The translations under genes were made by a program, and so were the position numbers. Below the pieces are notes generated by a model, which was given only the letters and a program-made list of their open reading frames with translations, did not search any database and had not been told where the DNA came from. From Oleispirillum sp963668495 (GTDB taxonomy: Bacteria; Pseudomonadota; Alphaproteobacteria; Rhodospirillales; Rhodospirillaceae), in NCBI GenBank assembly GCA_963668495.1, contig OY764545.1, forward strand, positions 744,001 through 808,000: a stretch of 64,000 bases of DNA, read 5' to 3'. Shown here piece by piece: positions 16,957 through 26,147 of this stretch (positions are counted from its first letter, which is position 1; each line of letters starts with the position of its first letter).

Positions 16957-18603
16957 ATGCAGTCGGCAAATACCTTTGCCCTTGGCAAAATCACAGGCGT
17001 GCGTTTTACAAACGTCAAAGGCGATTTATACGGCGGGATTACCGCCGCAGTTGTTGCCTTGCCGCTGGCCTTGGCTTTCGGTGTTGCCTCAGGTGCCGGA
17101 GCCATTGCCGGGCTGTATGGTGCGATTTTCGTTGGGTTGTTTGCCGCCCTCTTCGGCGGAACCGCAACGCAGGTTTCCGGGCCAACCGGGCCCATGACCG
17201 TAGTCATGGCCTCGGTTCTCACCCATTTTGCCGGCCAACCGGCACTGGCCTTTACCACGGTTATACTGGGTGGCCTGATGCAGGTCCTGTTTGGCTCCTT
17301 ACGATTGGGACGCTATGTGGCCTTTGTTCCGTTCACCGTGATTTCCGGTTTCATGAGTGGTATCGGCTGTATCATCATTGCCATTGAGCTGGCCCCACTG
17401 TTTGGGCACCCGGCGGCACAGGGCGGAGTTCTGGCTGCCATCACCAGTATTCCCCACGCAATCAGCAACCCGGTGGTGGATGCAACCCTGATTGGGTTGG
17501 CGACCCTCGCCATTGTTATTTTCACCCCAAAAGCCATTGCCCGTTTGATCCCTGCCCCGTTGATTGCCTTGATCATCGGTACGCTTGGCGTCCTTTGGTT
17601 TTTGCCCAATGCTCCGGTTATCGGTGAAATTCCTACCGGATTGCCGGCACCGATTGTCCCTGAAATTGACCTGAATTCCCTGTCCCACATGCTGATGTCA
17701 GCATTTGTGCTGGCCCTGTTGGGGACCATCGACAGCCTTCTGACGTCTTTGATTGCCGACAACGTAACCGGCGATCAGCACAGCTCTGATAAGGAATTGA
17801 TCGGGCAAGGCATCGGCAACATGGTTGCAGGTTTGTTTGGCGGTATTCCCGGTGCCGGGGCGACCATGCGCACCATGGTGAACATCCGGGCCGGGGGGCG
17901 CACTCCTTTATCCGGGGTTATACACTCCCTCATTCTGTTGGCATTGGTTGCCGGGATGGCGCCATTGGCTGAACACATTCCACTGGCAGTACTGGCGGGG
18001 ATTCTGCTGAAAGTTGGTTGGGATATCATCGATTGGGATTACCTGCGCCGACTGCGCGGTGCCAACCGCACGGGCATTGTGGTGATGCTGACGGTTCTGG
18101 TCCTGACGGTTCTGGTCGACCTGATCGTGGCTGTCGGTGTTGGCATTATTATGGCCTCCCTGATTTCCGCCTCCAAAATGTCACCGAACCAGCTCAAACA
18201 ACTGCGAATCGTCGGTAAAGACTGGGACAACTTGCCAATGGCAAGTGAAGAACGCGCCATTCTTGCCGATGCCAGCGGTCACATCATGATGGTACATTTC
18301 GATGGGGCTTTCAGCTTTTGCTCTGCCAAGGGTCTGACCCGTATTGTCCCGGATTTCCATGATGAGCGCGCCATCCTTTTGGATTGCACCCAAACCATCA
18401 GCTTTGACACCAGCACGGTCATGAGTATCGATGCCCTTGTCCAACGGGCCCACAGTCAAAACATTGCCGTTGTCGTTGCGGGTGCCGGAAACGACGCGGT
18501 GCATTTGCTGGAGCGCATGCGGGTTTTGGACGCTGTCCCACAGGAATATCGTTTCGCGGAACGGCTTGACGCGTTGCAATTCGCAAAAAAACTCTGCCAA
18601 TAA
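16957..18603 (+). CDS. SulP family inorganic anion transporter
   Basis: A 548-residue inner-membrane transporter. The SLC26/SulP membrane core begins GDLYGGITAAVVALPLALAFG, then GLYGAIFVGLFAALFGGT and SGPTGPMTVVMA. The STAS domain occupies about the last 110 residues (HIMMVHFDGAFSFCSAKGLT, ILLDCTQTISFDTSTVMSID). Members carry sulfate, bicarbonate or other anions; substrate cannot be read here. I prefer the ATG at 16957 (GGAG six bases upstream) to the longer frame from 16924. It stands alone on its strand, ahead of the phosphate transport genes. Confidence 0.9.
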   Translation: MQSANTFALGKITGVRFTNVKGDLYGGITAAVVALPLALAFGVASGAGAIAGLYGAIFVGLFAALFGGTATQVSGPTGPMTVVMASVLTHFAGQPALAFTTVILGGLMQVLFGSLRLGRYVAFVPFTVISGFMSGIGCIIIAIELAPLFGHPAAQGGVLAAITSIPHAISNPVVDATLIGLATLAIVIFTPKAIARLIPAPLIALIIGTLGVLWFLPNAPVIGEIPTGLPAPIVPEIDLNSLSHMLMSAFVLALLGTIDSLLTSLIADNVTGDQHSSDKELIGQGIGNMVAGLFGGIPGAGATMRTMVNIRAGGRTPLSGVIHSLILLALVAGMAPLAEHIPLAVLAGILLKVGWDIIDWDYLRRLRGANRTGIVVMLTVLVLTVLVDLIVAVGVGIIMASLISASKMSPNQLKQLRIVGKDWDNLPMASEERAILADASGHIMMVHFDGAFSFCSAKGLTRIVPDFHDERAILLDCTQTISFDTSTVMSIDALVQRAHSQNIAVVVAGAGNDAVHLLERMRVLDAVPQEYRFAERLDALQFAKKLCQ

Positions 18604-18668
18604 AGATAGTTACGAGAAATCTGGCGGTTTCCCTTGTCTTTCGGGTGACAAGAGGCCGCAAAATGATT

Positions 18669-18702
18669 ATGACACCCTCGTGACGAATATGTGACGAACG
18701 GA
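18669..18702 (+). promoter_or_regulatory. candidate Pho box (three TGAC repeats, 11-bp period)
   Basis: TGAC occurs at 18670, 18681 and 18692, exactly 11 bp apart. On the complementary strand this reads CGTCAC, CGTCAC and TGTCAT, matching the tandem 11-bp arrangement of PhoB-family boxes (CTGTCAT repeats). It ends about 43 bp before the PiT gene start. PhoB control of phosphate uptake genes is well known; binding here is inferred. Confidence 0.55.
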
Positions 18703-18744
18703 CTCACTGTGCATTTTTCCCGGTGAGTCCAAAGCGGGGTTCCC

Positions 18745-20280
18745 TTGGCTAACTCGACTCTTGATAAAGACCTTAAGCGGATTTCACAGCTTGAAGACGC
18801 GACCCAAAGTCTAAGATCATTCAAAGCCGCTGTCGGTTTCAGTGGCTTTTTTATGATCGCAGTGCTGGCTTTCACACTGTTGATGAAAGGGGATGGTCCA
18901 TACGCATGGTTTGTCGTTGTTGCCGGCGTGGTTGGCGGCTACATGGCCATGAATATCGGTGCCAATGACGTTGCCAACAATGTGGGGCCTGCGGTTGGGT
19001 CTCGTGCGCTGTCCATGACCGGGGCACTGATTATCGCCGCAGTCTGTGAGGCTTCCGGGGCGATCATCGCCGGTGGCGACGTGGTATCCACCATTTCCAA
19101 GGGCATCATTAACCCTGATCTGGTTTCCGACAGGAACCTGTTCATTATCGCCATGCTGTCTGCGCTTTTGGCTGCCGCATTGTGGATAAATCTTGCAACA
19201 TGGATTGGCGCGCCTGTCTCCACCACCCACTCGGTTGTCGGTGGGGTTATGGGGGCCGGACTGGTTGCCGCAGGGCCGGATGTGGTGTCATGGGGCACCA
19301 TGCAGGCCATTGCCGCAAGCTGGGTACTGTCACCCGTACTTGGCGGCATTGTTGCGATGGTTTTCCTCGCATTCATCAAAAAAGCCATTTTGTACAAAGA
19401 AGACCGCATCACAGCCGCCAAATCTTGGATTCCGCTTCTGGTGGCAATTTTGGCTTCATGCTTCACCATGTACCTGATGAAAAAAGGTCTGAAGCATGTC
19501 TGGAAACCCAGCCTGTCCATGTTGCTGATCTGCGGTGTCGTTGCCTTTGGTCTGGCGTGGGCCATCATGCGCCCGGTTATCGCCAAACAAGCCGCCCACA
19601 TGGAAAACCGCCGCAAATCCGTCAGTCAGCTGTTCACCATGCCGCTGATTTTCTCTGCCGCTTTGCTGTCGTTTGCCCATGGTGCCAATGACGTTGCCAA
19701 CGCGGTTGGCCCACTGGCTGCCATTGTCCACACTGCCGAAGGCGGTGCTGTCAGTGCCAAGGTCATGCTTCCGACATGGGTTCTGGTTGTCGGTGCCGTG
19801 GGCATCGCCGTTGGCCTGTGTCTGTTTGGCCCGAAACTGATCCGTACGGTTGGGGAAAAGATTACCAAGCTTGACCAAACCCGTGCCTTTTGCGTGGCTT
19901 TGTCTGCGGCATTGACGGTTCTGGTTGCCTCGGCTCTTGGCCTCCCGGTCAGCTCCACGCATATTGCCGTCGGTGGCGTGTTTGGTGTGGGCTTCTTCCG
20001 CGAACACTGGGTCAATATGATGAACCGACCCAGCAATCTGACTGTCAGCGAAGCTGCAGAGGCCAATCTGGTCATTCCCGACCCGATGAAAGAAGAAGAC
20101 AGTCATCCTCATGCCGAAGCGATCAAACCCAAGAAACTGACGAAAAAGAAAAAGCGTCGACTGGTTCGCCGCCGTCATTTACAAACAATTATAGCCGCGT
20201 GGCTGATTACGGTTCCGCTGTCGGCATTGATTGCCGCGTTGATCTATATGGCACTGGAAGCAACTTTGCCCATGCCATAA
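18745..20280 (+). CDS. pit: PiT family inorganic phosphate permease
   Basis: A 511-residue inner-membrane permease with the two inverted PiT signatures, NIGANDVANNVGPAVGSRAL at about residues 72-91 and HGANDVANAVGPLAAIVHT at about 313-331. It takes up phosphate with a cation or as metal phosphate. The start is a TTG at 18745 behind AGCGGGG; no upstream ATG exists and the next Met lies inside the first membrane segment. Towards the C-terminus is a highly basic stretch (KKLTKKKKRRLVRRRH) just before the last membrane helix, which I take to be a cytosolic loop. A Pho-box-like repeat lies upstream and a PstS-like gene follows. Confidence 0.92.
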   Translation: MANSTLDKDLKRISQLEDATQSLRSFKAAVGFSGFFMIAVLAFTLLMKGDGPYAWFVVVAGVVGGYMAMNIGANDVANNVGPAVGSRALSMTGALIIAAVCEASGAIIAGGDVVSTISKGIINPDLVSDRNLFIIAMLSALLAAALWINLATWIGAPVSTTHSVVGGVMGAGLVAAGPDVVSWGTMQAIAASWVLSPVLGGIVAMVFLAFIKKAILYKEDRITAAKSWIPLLVAILASCFTMYLMKKGLKHVWKPSLSMLLICGVVAFGLAWAIMRPVIAKQAAHMENRRKSVSQLFTMPLIFSAALLSFAHGANDVANAVGPLAAIVHTAEGGAVSAKVMLPTWVLVVGAVGIAVGLCLFGPKLIRTVGEKITKLDQTRAFCVALSAALTVLVASALGLPVSSTHIAVGGVFGVGFFREHWVNMMNRPSNLTVSEAAEANLVIPDPMKEEDSHPHAEAIKPKKLTKKKKRRLVRRRHLQTIIAAWLITVPLSALIAALIYMALEATLPMP

Positions 20281-20325
20281 CCCGGTCAAAACAGGTTGCG
20301 GCGGACCAAGGCAAGGAGATTGAAT

Positions 20326-21372
20326 GTGATTTGGTCTTGTGTTCAGCGGTCCGCCCGCCTGTTTACCATTCTGTTCAGTGTGACCCTGACCCTAACGGGG
20401 GCATCACAGGCACAGGCGCAACGGGAAACGATCCGCATTGTCGGGTCATCCACCATGTACCCCTATTTGGCGCAGGTTGCCGAAACCTTTACCCGCAGCA
20501 CATCCTATAAATCGCCGGTGATCGAAGCCACAGGCAGCGTTGGCGGCTTCAAGATCTTCTGCAACGACGTCAGCCTAAACTCTCCTGATATTGTCGCCTC
20601 TTCCCGCCGCATGACGCCGCTGGAAGAGGAACACTGCCTTGCCAACGAAGTTGTCGGGGTCGCGGAGTTCAAGTTAGGCTACGACGGCATTGTCATTGCA
20701 CAAAGCCGGAAGGGCGATCCCTTTGACCTCAGCCGTGCTTCCCTGTGGCGCGCTTTGTCCAAAACCGTCTTGAACCGAAAACGGCAAATCCTCAACCCCT
20801 ATCAAAGCTGGGCCGATATTCAGCCAGCCTTCCCCGATTATTCCATTCGGGTCTTTGGCCCGCCGTTGACCTCAGGCACGCGGGATGTCTTCGTCCATCT
20901 GGTTATGAATCCGGGATGCGATACCCTGCCCGTATCCGCCAGCAACCATGACGTCGCGGAGGCATGTGGACATATCCGCGAAGACGGCAAATACATCAAT
21001 GCCGGCGAAGACGATGCCATGCTGGTCAACCGCTTGGTCGACGATCCGAAGGCTCTGGCAATTTTGGGATATGGCGCGTTAAAGCGACACCGTGAACAAA
21101 TCTCCGGCTTGCCAATCGAAGGCATCGCCCCCACGGATGAGACGCTGGAAAACGGGCAGTATCCTCTGTCACGACCACTATATGTCTATGTCAAAACTGC
21201 CCATATTGGACGCGTCAACGGGTTGATGGGGTATATGGAACAACTGCTGTCGGACGAAGCCATCGGCAATTACGGCACACTGCTGGATTTGGGCCTCATC
21301 CCCATGAGTGATGACGAGCGGTTCTTTGTGCAATCGTCATTCAAGGCCTTGCGCGAACGCATGGACAAATAA
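20326..21372 (+). CDS. PstS-like phosphate-binding protein
   Basis: A 348-residue secreted binding protein. After a signal peptide ending near GASQAQA, the mature chain starts RETIRIVGSSTMYPYLAQVA, with the PstS-family GSST motif, then EATGSVGGFKIFCNDVS, DIVASSRRMT and the SGTRDVF ligand loop. The GTG at 20326 has AAGGAG seven bases upstream and is preferred to a TTG at 20296. No pstCAB genes follow, so it may be an orphan binding protein, a sensor, or work with transport genes elsewhere. The gap from the PiT gene is 45 bp, so co-transcription is likely. Confidence 0.85.
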   Translation: MIWSCVQRSARLFTILFSVTLTLTGASQAQAQRETIRIVGSSTMYPYLAQVAETFTRSTSYKSPVIEATGSVGGFKIFCNDVSLNSPDIVASSRRMTPLEEEHCLANEVVGVAEFKLGYDGIVIAQSRKGDPFDLSRASLWRALSKTVLNRKRQILNPYQSWADIQPAFPDYSIRVFGPPLTSGTRDVFVHLVMNPGCDTLPVSASNHDVAEACGHIREDGKYINAGEDDAMLVNRLVDDPKALAILGYGALKRHREQISGLPIEGIAPTDETLENGQYPLSRPLYVYVKTAHIGRVNGLMGYMEQLLSDEAIGNYGTLLDLGLIPMSDDERFFVQSSFKALRERMDK

Positions 21373-21377
21373 CAGGC

Positions 21378-21413
21378 AAAACCCCGGCTCCTTCTCTCTG
21401 AGACCGGGGCTTT
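21378..21413 (+). terminator. terminator after the PstS-like gene
   Basis: AAACCCCGG at 21378-21386 pairs with CCGGGGCTTT at 21404-21413 with one bulged base, followed by a T-rich stretch. The convergent cytochrome b561 gene ends 18 bp further on. Confidence 0.75.
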
Positions 21414-21430
21414 CCATTTATGCTTTCCGT

Positions 21431-21997
21431 TTAATCAGACGGCAAACGATAGCCCGGCATCATCCGGCGCAAGGTATCGTCTTTTTCCACTATGTGATGG
21501 TACAAAGCGGCCCCCACATGCACGGTGATCAGAATAAGTCCGATGACAGGCAATGTTTCGTGCATCTCGTGGGCAAAACCGCCGATGGCCTTGGATTTGT
21601 CCACCAGTGTCGGCATGGTAAACCAGCCGAATACACTGACCGGATACCCGGCGGCATTGGACATGACCCAACCGGACAACGGCATGGCAAGCAACCACAG
21701 ATACAACATGCCGTGAACGGACTTGGACGCAATATATTTGGCGCGGGAACCGGGCCCGGTCAGCAGAAACCTTGGCGACGGTTGGCTGAACGCCCAAGCG
21801 ATACGGATCACACTCAGCATAAAGACAATGGCACCGAATGATTTATGCAGGCCGTAAATACGGAATTTATCCGGCGAGTTGTCCAAATCACTCATGTACC
21901 AACCCACACCCAACATGGCGATGACCAGCACCGCACTCAGCCAGTGGTATTTCTTGGTGCCAATACCGTAAACTTCGGTGGTATTTCCGATTTGCAT
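21431..21997 (-). CDS. cytochrome b561 family protein
   Basis: A 188-residue membrane protein with four hydrophobic segments and the His residues expected for two b-type hemes: KYHWLSAVLVIAMLGVGWYM, GLHKSFGAIVFML, SVHGMLYLWLLAMPLSGWVM and HEMHETLPVIGLILITVHVG. Bacterial members (YodB/CybB type) move electrons in the inner membrane, some oxidising superoxide for ubiquinone reduction. It sits 76 bp downstream of the ccm operon on the same strand, which may be incidental. Confidence 0.9.
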   Translation of the reverse strand: MQIGNTTEVYGIGTKKYHWLSAVLVIAMLGVGWYMSDLDNSPDKFRIYGLHKSFGAIVFMLSVIRIAWAFSQPSPRFLLTGPGSRAKYIASKSVHGMLYLWLLAMPLSGWVMSNAAGYPVSVFGWFTMPTLVDKSKAIGGFAHEMHETLPVIGLILITVHVGAALYHHIVEKDDTLRRMMPGYRLPSD

Positions 21998-22073
21998 GAC
22001 AGGTCTCCTGAAGGATTACCCATCAAACAATGGACCCGCCCCGGTAAAAATCAAGGCCTACAGGAAAAATTGC

Positions 22074-23117
22074 CTAAGGCAATACCTTCAGTTGTTCCTG
22101 AATCCGCACAGCCTGAACCGACAATCTTTGCCGCCAAACCGAGGTTTCTGGCTGGGCTGCCGCCGCCTGTTTCAGTATACCGATTGCGGCAATGAGTTTG
22201 CCATCCTGCACTGCCGACATTGCCATAAACCATGCCGCACGCGGTTCAGTCGCATCCCGCAACAAGGCACGGACAAAGGCCTGTTTTGCCTCAGCCGTCA
22301 TGCCGCCCTCCTGCAGAACCAAACTTTCCCCCAAATCCGCATAAACCGGAGCCTGATCAACCCCATAAGCAATCGCGCGTTTCAGGGCAATGGCGGCCTC
22401 ACCATGACGGTCCAGATAGCGATTTGCCCGACCCAGCATCAACCATGCCTGACCATCGGTCGGTGTCTGTTCCAACCGCACCGCCAATTGATCCGCCATA
22501 GCCTGCATGTCAGCAATGGCTTGTTCCGATACGCCCAACTTTTCCGCCAAACGCGGAGCAAAGGGCTGATCCGGTAACTTCGGATGGCCCAACAGAGCAT
22601 AAACCCCGGTACTGAGAGCCAAAATCACCACACAGGCCACAAGCATCGCCTGCCATGACGGGGCATGAGCGGATGAATTTCCGGACGCTGCCACCTCTGC
22701 ATCAGGTTGCATCACCACCCGTGGGACATCGGCACGGCGCAAGGTTCGCCGCCACCCCCACAGGCCAAGGGCCAGAAACGCAAACGGAGCAGCCCACAAG
22801 ACATAGGTACTGGCTTTGAATGGTGGCATTAACCGAATGGAGTCGCCATAGCGATCCTGCAAAGCCTGCACGATCTCCCCATCACTGTCCCCCGCCGTCA
22901 AACGTTTGCGCACCAACAGGCGCATGGCTTTCGCCAAATCTGCATCAGATTCATCAATGGATTGATTTTGGCAGACAACGCAGCGCAGTTCCTTGCTCAG
23001 CGCGCGGGCACGGGTTTCCAGCACCGGGTCCGTCAGCGGTTCATCCGGGTCCAACGCCCAAACCGGGCCAGTCATGACCAGCATCAGGCAAAGTGCAATG
23101 ACAACCCGCCGCACCAT
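22074..23117 (-). CDS. ccmH: cytochrome c maturation protein CcmH with CcmI-like TPR part
   Basis: A 347-residue fusion. The N-terminal part has a signal peptide, then the heme-handling thiol motif LRCVVCQNQSI (Cys at about 46 and 49) and a membrane helix at about 104-121. A second membrane helix lies at about 157-175. The C-terminal half has TPR repeats (AWLMLGRANRYLDRHGEAA). The thiol part reduces or holds apocytochrome c; the TPR part binds apocytochromes for heme attachment by CcmF. The E. coli CcmH protein has the same fused design. It is the last gene of the ccm operon and abuts ccmG. Confidence 0.93.
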   Translation of the reverse strand: MVRRVVIALCLMLVMTGPVWALDPDEPLTDPVLETRARALSKELRCVVCQNQSIDESDADLAKAMRLLVRKRLTAGDSDGEIVQALQDRYGDSIRLMPPFKASTYVLWAAPFAFLALGLWGWRRTLRRADVPRVVMQPDAEVAASGNSSAHAPSWQAMLVACVVILALSTGVYALLGHPKLPDQPFAPRLAEKLGVSEQAIADMQAMADQLAVRLEQTPTDGQAWLMLGRANRYLDRHGEAAIALKRAIAYGVDQAPVYADLGESLVLQEGGMTAEAKQAFVRALLRDATEPRAAWFMAMSAVQDGKLIAAIGILKQAAAAQPETSVWRQRLSVQAVRIQEQLKVLP

Positions 23118-23654
23118 CTATTGCCCCCTGTCCGTAGGAACACGCATGGCCTGTAGCCGAGGCAGAATATTATCCTGCCAAATCTCTGGCGTGATCTGCC
23201 CGGCGATTTTCAGAACAATCACACCGTTTTCGTCGATCAGGTAACTTTCCGGTGCCCCGGTGATACCCCAATCCAAGGCAAAGGTGCTGTCCTGATCCAA
23301 GGCAACCGCTACATAGGGATTACCGTATTTATCAAGCCATTTGCGCGCATTCACCATCGTGTCCCGCCATGCAATGCCATAGACTGGAACCTCTTGCCGC
23401 ACAGTTTGCCAAATCGGGTGTTCCTCAACACAGGCGGCACACCACGACCCGAAGACATTGACCAAGGCCGGACCCTGAATATCCGCCTGTGTCAGATTGC
23501 CGTCATCATACAAACGGGGCAGGGAAAATATCGGCATCAGTTTGCCAATCTGCGGCGAAGGAGCCGTCGGGTCTTTGTCATCCATCTGATTGCCGAATGC
23601 ACCGATCATGACAATAAAAATCAGGAACGGCATCCATATGCCCATGCGCTGCAT
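23118..23654 (-). CDS. ccmG: thiol:disulfide interchange protein CcmG/DsbE
   Basis: A 178-residue membrane-anchored thioredoxin-like protein: N-terminal helix MPFLIFIVMIGAFGNQM, then LPRLYDDGNLTQADIQGPAL and the active site FGSWCAACVEEHP. The WCAAC motif differs from the common WCVPC or WCPTC, though the CxxC is intact. It keeps apocytochrome c thiols reduced in the periplasm. The frame is open to 23726, but the ATG at 23654, two bases after the ccmF stop, gives the standard N-terminus. Confidence 0.93.
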   Translation of the reverse strand: MQRMGIWMPFLIFIVMIGAFGNQMDDKDPTAPSPQIGKLMPIFSLPRLYDDGNLTQADIQGPALVNVFGSWCAACVEEHPIWQTVRQEVPVYGIAWRDTMVNARKWLDKYGNPYVAVALDQDSTFALDWGITGAPESYLIDENGVIVLKIAGQITPEIWQDNILPRLQAMRVPTDRGQ

Positions 23655-23656
23655 TG

Positions 23657-25522
23657 TTATGTCCTCCGTCGTCGCGGGCTCAAGGCCAGCAATCCCGCAA
23701 ATGCCATCAAGGCCGCACCAGCCCAAATCCAGACCACCAGCGGCTTATGAAACACGCGCATCACGACCTTACCGTCGCTGGCATCCCCGATCACCGCATA
23801 GGTATCATCCAGCAATGTGGTAGCAATGGCGGCCTCGGTCGTGGTTTGTGGTGGAGAGGCATAGCGCCGCACTTCCGGCTGCAATTGTGAGCCGTCTGAC
23901 ACCTCTACCACACCGCGCAGGGCAATATAGTTCGGGCCCGGTACTTCACTGACCTGCCGTAAGGTAAATTCATGTCCGGCTACCGTCACACTTTCACCGG
24001 GAGCAACCCGACCAATGGCCTCGCTCGCCATTTGGCTGGCTCCGGTCATGCCTGCCAAAGCCACCGCTACACCGAAATGGGCAATGCCCATCGCCAGCCG
24101 CCGCCGGGTCAACCCGGTCCGGCTTTGCCACAGCATCACAGCCGTTCCAACCGTAATCATCGCCGCCAGACCAAATCCGATGGCAGCCCACACCCCGAAT
24201 GCGGCAAACCCTGCGCCGACAGCAAGGCCAGCCCCGGCAATCATTCCAGTCATTGGAGCCAAACGTCGCCAGTTGTCTGCCGCCTGTCGCGCCAATGGCG
24301 CAATAGCCATCAGCACAAAGACCGGAAGCATCAACGGCAACACCGTCGCGTTAAAGAATGGTGCGCCAACAGAAATTCGCCCCAGTTTCAGGGCCTCCGC
24401 CAGCAGAGGATACAAAGTGCCAAACAGGGTGACCCCGGTCACCACAATCAACAACACAGTATTCAGCATTAAGGCACTGCCCCGCGAGACCACGGCAAAC
24501 GGCAAATGGTTTTTAAGGTCAGCCGCACGCATGGCGAACAAGGCCAAAGCCCCGCCCACGATAATGCCAAACAACCCCAGAATATAAACACCGCGTAAGG
24601 GATCAGCGGCAAAGGCATGAACCGAAGTCAACACCCCGGAGCGAACCAAAAACATCCCCAGCAGGCTGAATGCAAAACCCAATATCGCCAATAGCACGAC
24701 CCACGCCTGCAATCCTTGCCGCCGTTCCACATTCCCGACCGCATGCAGCAATGCTGTCGCCACCAGCCACGGCATCAAAGCCGAATTTTCCACCGGGTCC
24801 CAGAACCACCATCCACCCCAGCCCAATTCCGCGTAGGCCCATTCCGACCCCCACGCAATCCCGACCGTCAGGAACGTCCACGCCAGCAATGTCCAACCGC
24901 GAACGGCGCGCGCCCATGCCGGGTCCAATCGTCCGTGCCATAATCCGGCAACGGCAAAGGCAAAGGCAACGGAAACGCCAACAGTCCCCACATACAAAAG
25001 CGGCGGGTGCCACGCCAAACCCGGATCTTGCAGCAAAGGATTCAGGCCGAAGCCCTCCATGGGCGCAGGCCACACCCGATCAAACGGATTGGATGTCAGG
25101 ACGACGAAGCCAAGCACACCAAAGCTTAAGGCACCTTGAACCGTCAACAATCGCAGCCACAACCCATGCTCCAACTTTTGCTGCCAAACTGCGGTCAGTC
25201 CGCCAAACAGGGCGAGCATGGTTGCCCACAACAACAAAGAGCCTTCATGGTGGCCCCACGTCGCAGCGATTTTATAAATCATGGGCTTGGCGGTATGGGA
25301 GTTTTCCACCACCACCCGTACCGAGAAATCCGAAACGGCAAACGCATGGATCAGGGCAGCCATTGCCGTCACCATTGCCACGGCCTGAACCACCGCCGCC
25401 AAGGAGGACAACCCCGCCAGCGCCGGACGTTTCAACACACCTGACAGCGGTAAAGCGGTCGCCTGTAGCATGGCGCACACCACCGCCAAACAAATGGCAA
25501 AATGTCCGGCCTCGACCATCAT
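23657..25522 (-). CDS. ccmF: heme lyase subunit CcmF
   Basis: A 621-residue inner-membrane protein with many membrane segments and the heme-binding WWD signature GGWWFWDPVENSALMPW at about residues 230-246. WGHHEGSLLLWAT near residue 88 is also characteristic. CcmF attaches heme from CcmE to apocytochrome c together with CcmH/I. Length is near the usual 630-660. The start overlaps the ccmE stop by four bases. Confidence 0.97.
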   Translation of the reverse strand: MMVEAGHFAICLAVVCAMLQATALPLSGVLKRPALAGLSSLAAVVQAVAMVTAMAALIHAFAVSDFSVRVVVENSHTAKPMIYKIAATWGHHEGSLLLWATMLALFGGLTAVWQQKLEHGLWLRLLTVQGALSFGVLGFVVLTSNPFDRVWPAPMEGFGLNPLLQDPGLAWHPPLLYVGTVGVSVAFAFAVAGLWHGRLDPAWARAVRGWTLLAWTFLTVGIAWGSEWAYAELGWGGWWFWDPVENSALMPWLVATALLHAVGNVERRQGLQAWVVLLAILGFAFSLLGMFLVRSGVLTSVHAFAADPLRGVYILGLFGIIVGGALALFAMRAADLKNHLPFAVVSRGSALMLNTVLLIVVTGVTLFGTLYPLLAEALKLGRISVGAPFFNATVLPLMLPVFVLMAIAPLARQAADNWRRLAPMTGMIAGAGLAVGAGFAAFGVWAAIGFGLAAMITVGTAVMLWQSRTGLTRRRLAMGIAHFGVAVALAGMTGASQMASEAIGRVAPGESVTVAGHEFTLRQVSEVPGPNYIALRGVVEVSDGSQLQPEVRRYASPPQTTTEAAIATTLLDDTYAVIGDASDGKVVMRVFHKPLVVWIWAGAALMAFAGLLALSPRRRRT

Positions 25523-25983
25523 GGGCGGCCTCCGGGCGTATCGGCAGTCGGGACCGGATCACGCCATTCGCCATTCTTCTTCAGCACGTCTGCCACTTCT
25601 CGCGGCATATAGTTTTCATCGTGTTTGGCAAGGATGGTGTCTGCGACAAAGTATCCCTCCGGCGACAGACGGCCTTCTGCCACCACGCCTTGTCCCTCGC
25701 GGAACAAGTCGGGCAACACTCCGGTATAGCGCACGGGCATGGTCGCGCCGCCATCGGTCACAACAAAACGCACCGTTTCGCCGACCCGCTGCACAGTCCC
25801 CGGTTCCACCAAACCACCAAGGCGCAAACGCTGCTGCGGTGCCACGGTTTTTTCCACCAATTCCGATGGCCCATAAAAGAAAGTCAGGCTGTCATCCAGC
25901 GCCGTCATCACCAAAGCCACCGCAGCCGTTACGATGGCAAGCCCAGCACCAATTAAGACCGCACGTTGTTGTCGTCGGTTCAC
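25519..25983 (-). CDS. ccmE: periplasmic heme chaperone CcmE
   Basis: A 154-residue membrane-anchored protein. The N-terminal anchor is at about residues 10-30, then DSLTFFYGPSELVEK, LRLGGLVEPGTVQR and the covalent heme site AKHDENYMP with the conserved His near residue 123. It carries heme from the CcmABCD complex to CcmF. It overlaps ccmF downstream and ccmD upstream by four bases each. Confidence 0.97.
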   Translation of the reverse strand: MNRRQQRAVLIGAGLAIVTAAVALVMTALDDSLTFFYGPSELVEKTVAPQQRLRLGGLVEPGTVQRVGETVRFVVTDGGATMPVRYTGVLPDLFREGQGVVAEGRLSPEGYFVADTILAKHDENYMPREVADVLKKNGEWRDPVPTADTPGGRP

Positions 25984-26147
25984 GGTCCCTCACTTTTGTC
26001 TTGGGAAACATCGTGCGCTGTTTGTTGCCAATCGTCAGAGGCCTGGCGCCATTGTCGCCAACTGGTCCAGATCATGACCAAGGCCAACAGTGCCGTCACA
26101 CCATAGGCAATCAAAACATAAGCTGTGTACGGGCCATGCAGGATCAT
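25980..26147 (-). CDS. ccmD: heme exporter protein CcmD
   Basis: A 55-residue single-pass membrane protein: MILHGPYTAYVLIAYGVTAL, then a charged tail. Size, position between ccmC and ccmE, and the GxYxxYVxxAYG pattern identify CcmD, which stabilises the CcmABC-CcmE complex. The frame extends further upstream, but the ATG at 26147 overlaps the ccmC stop in the same way as the other gene junctions. Confidence 0.9.
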   Translation of the reverse strand: MILHGPYTAYVLIAYGVTALLALVMIWTSWRQWRQASDDWQQTAHDVSQDKSEGP

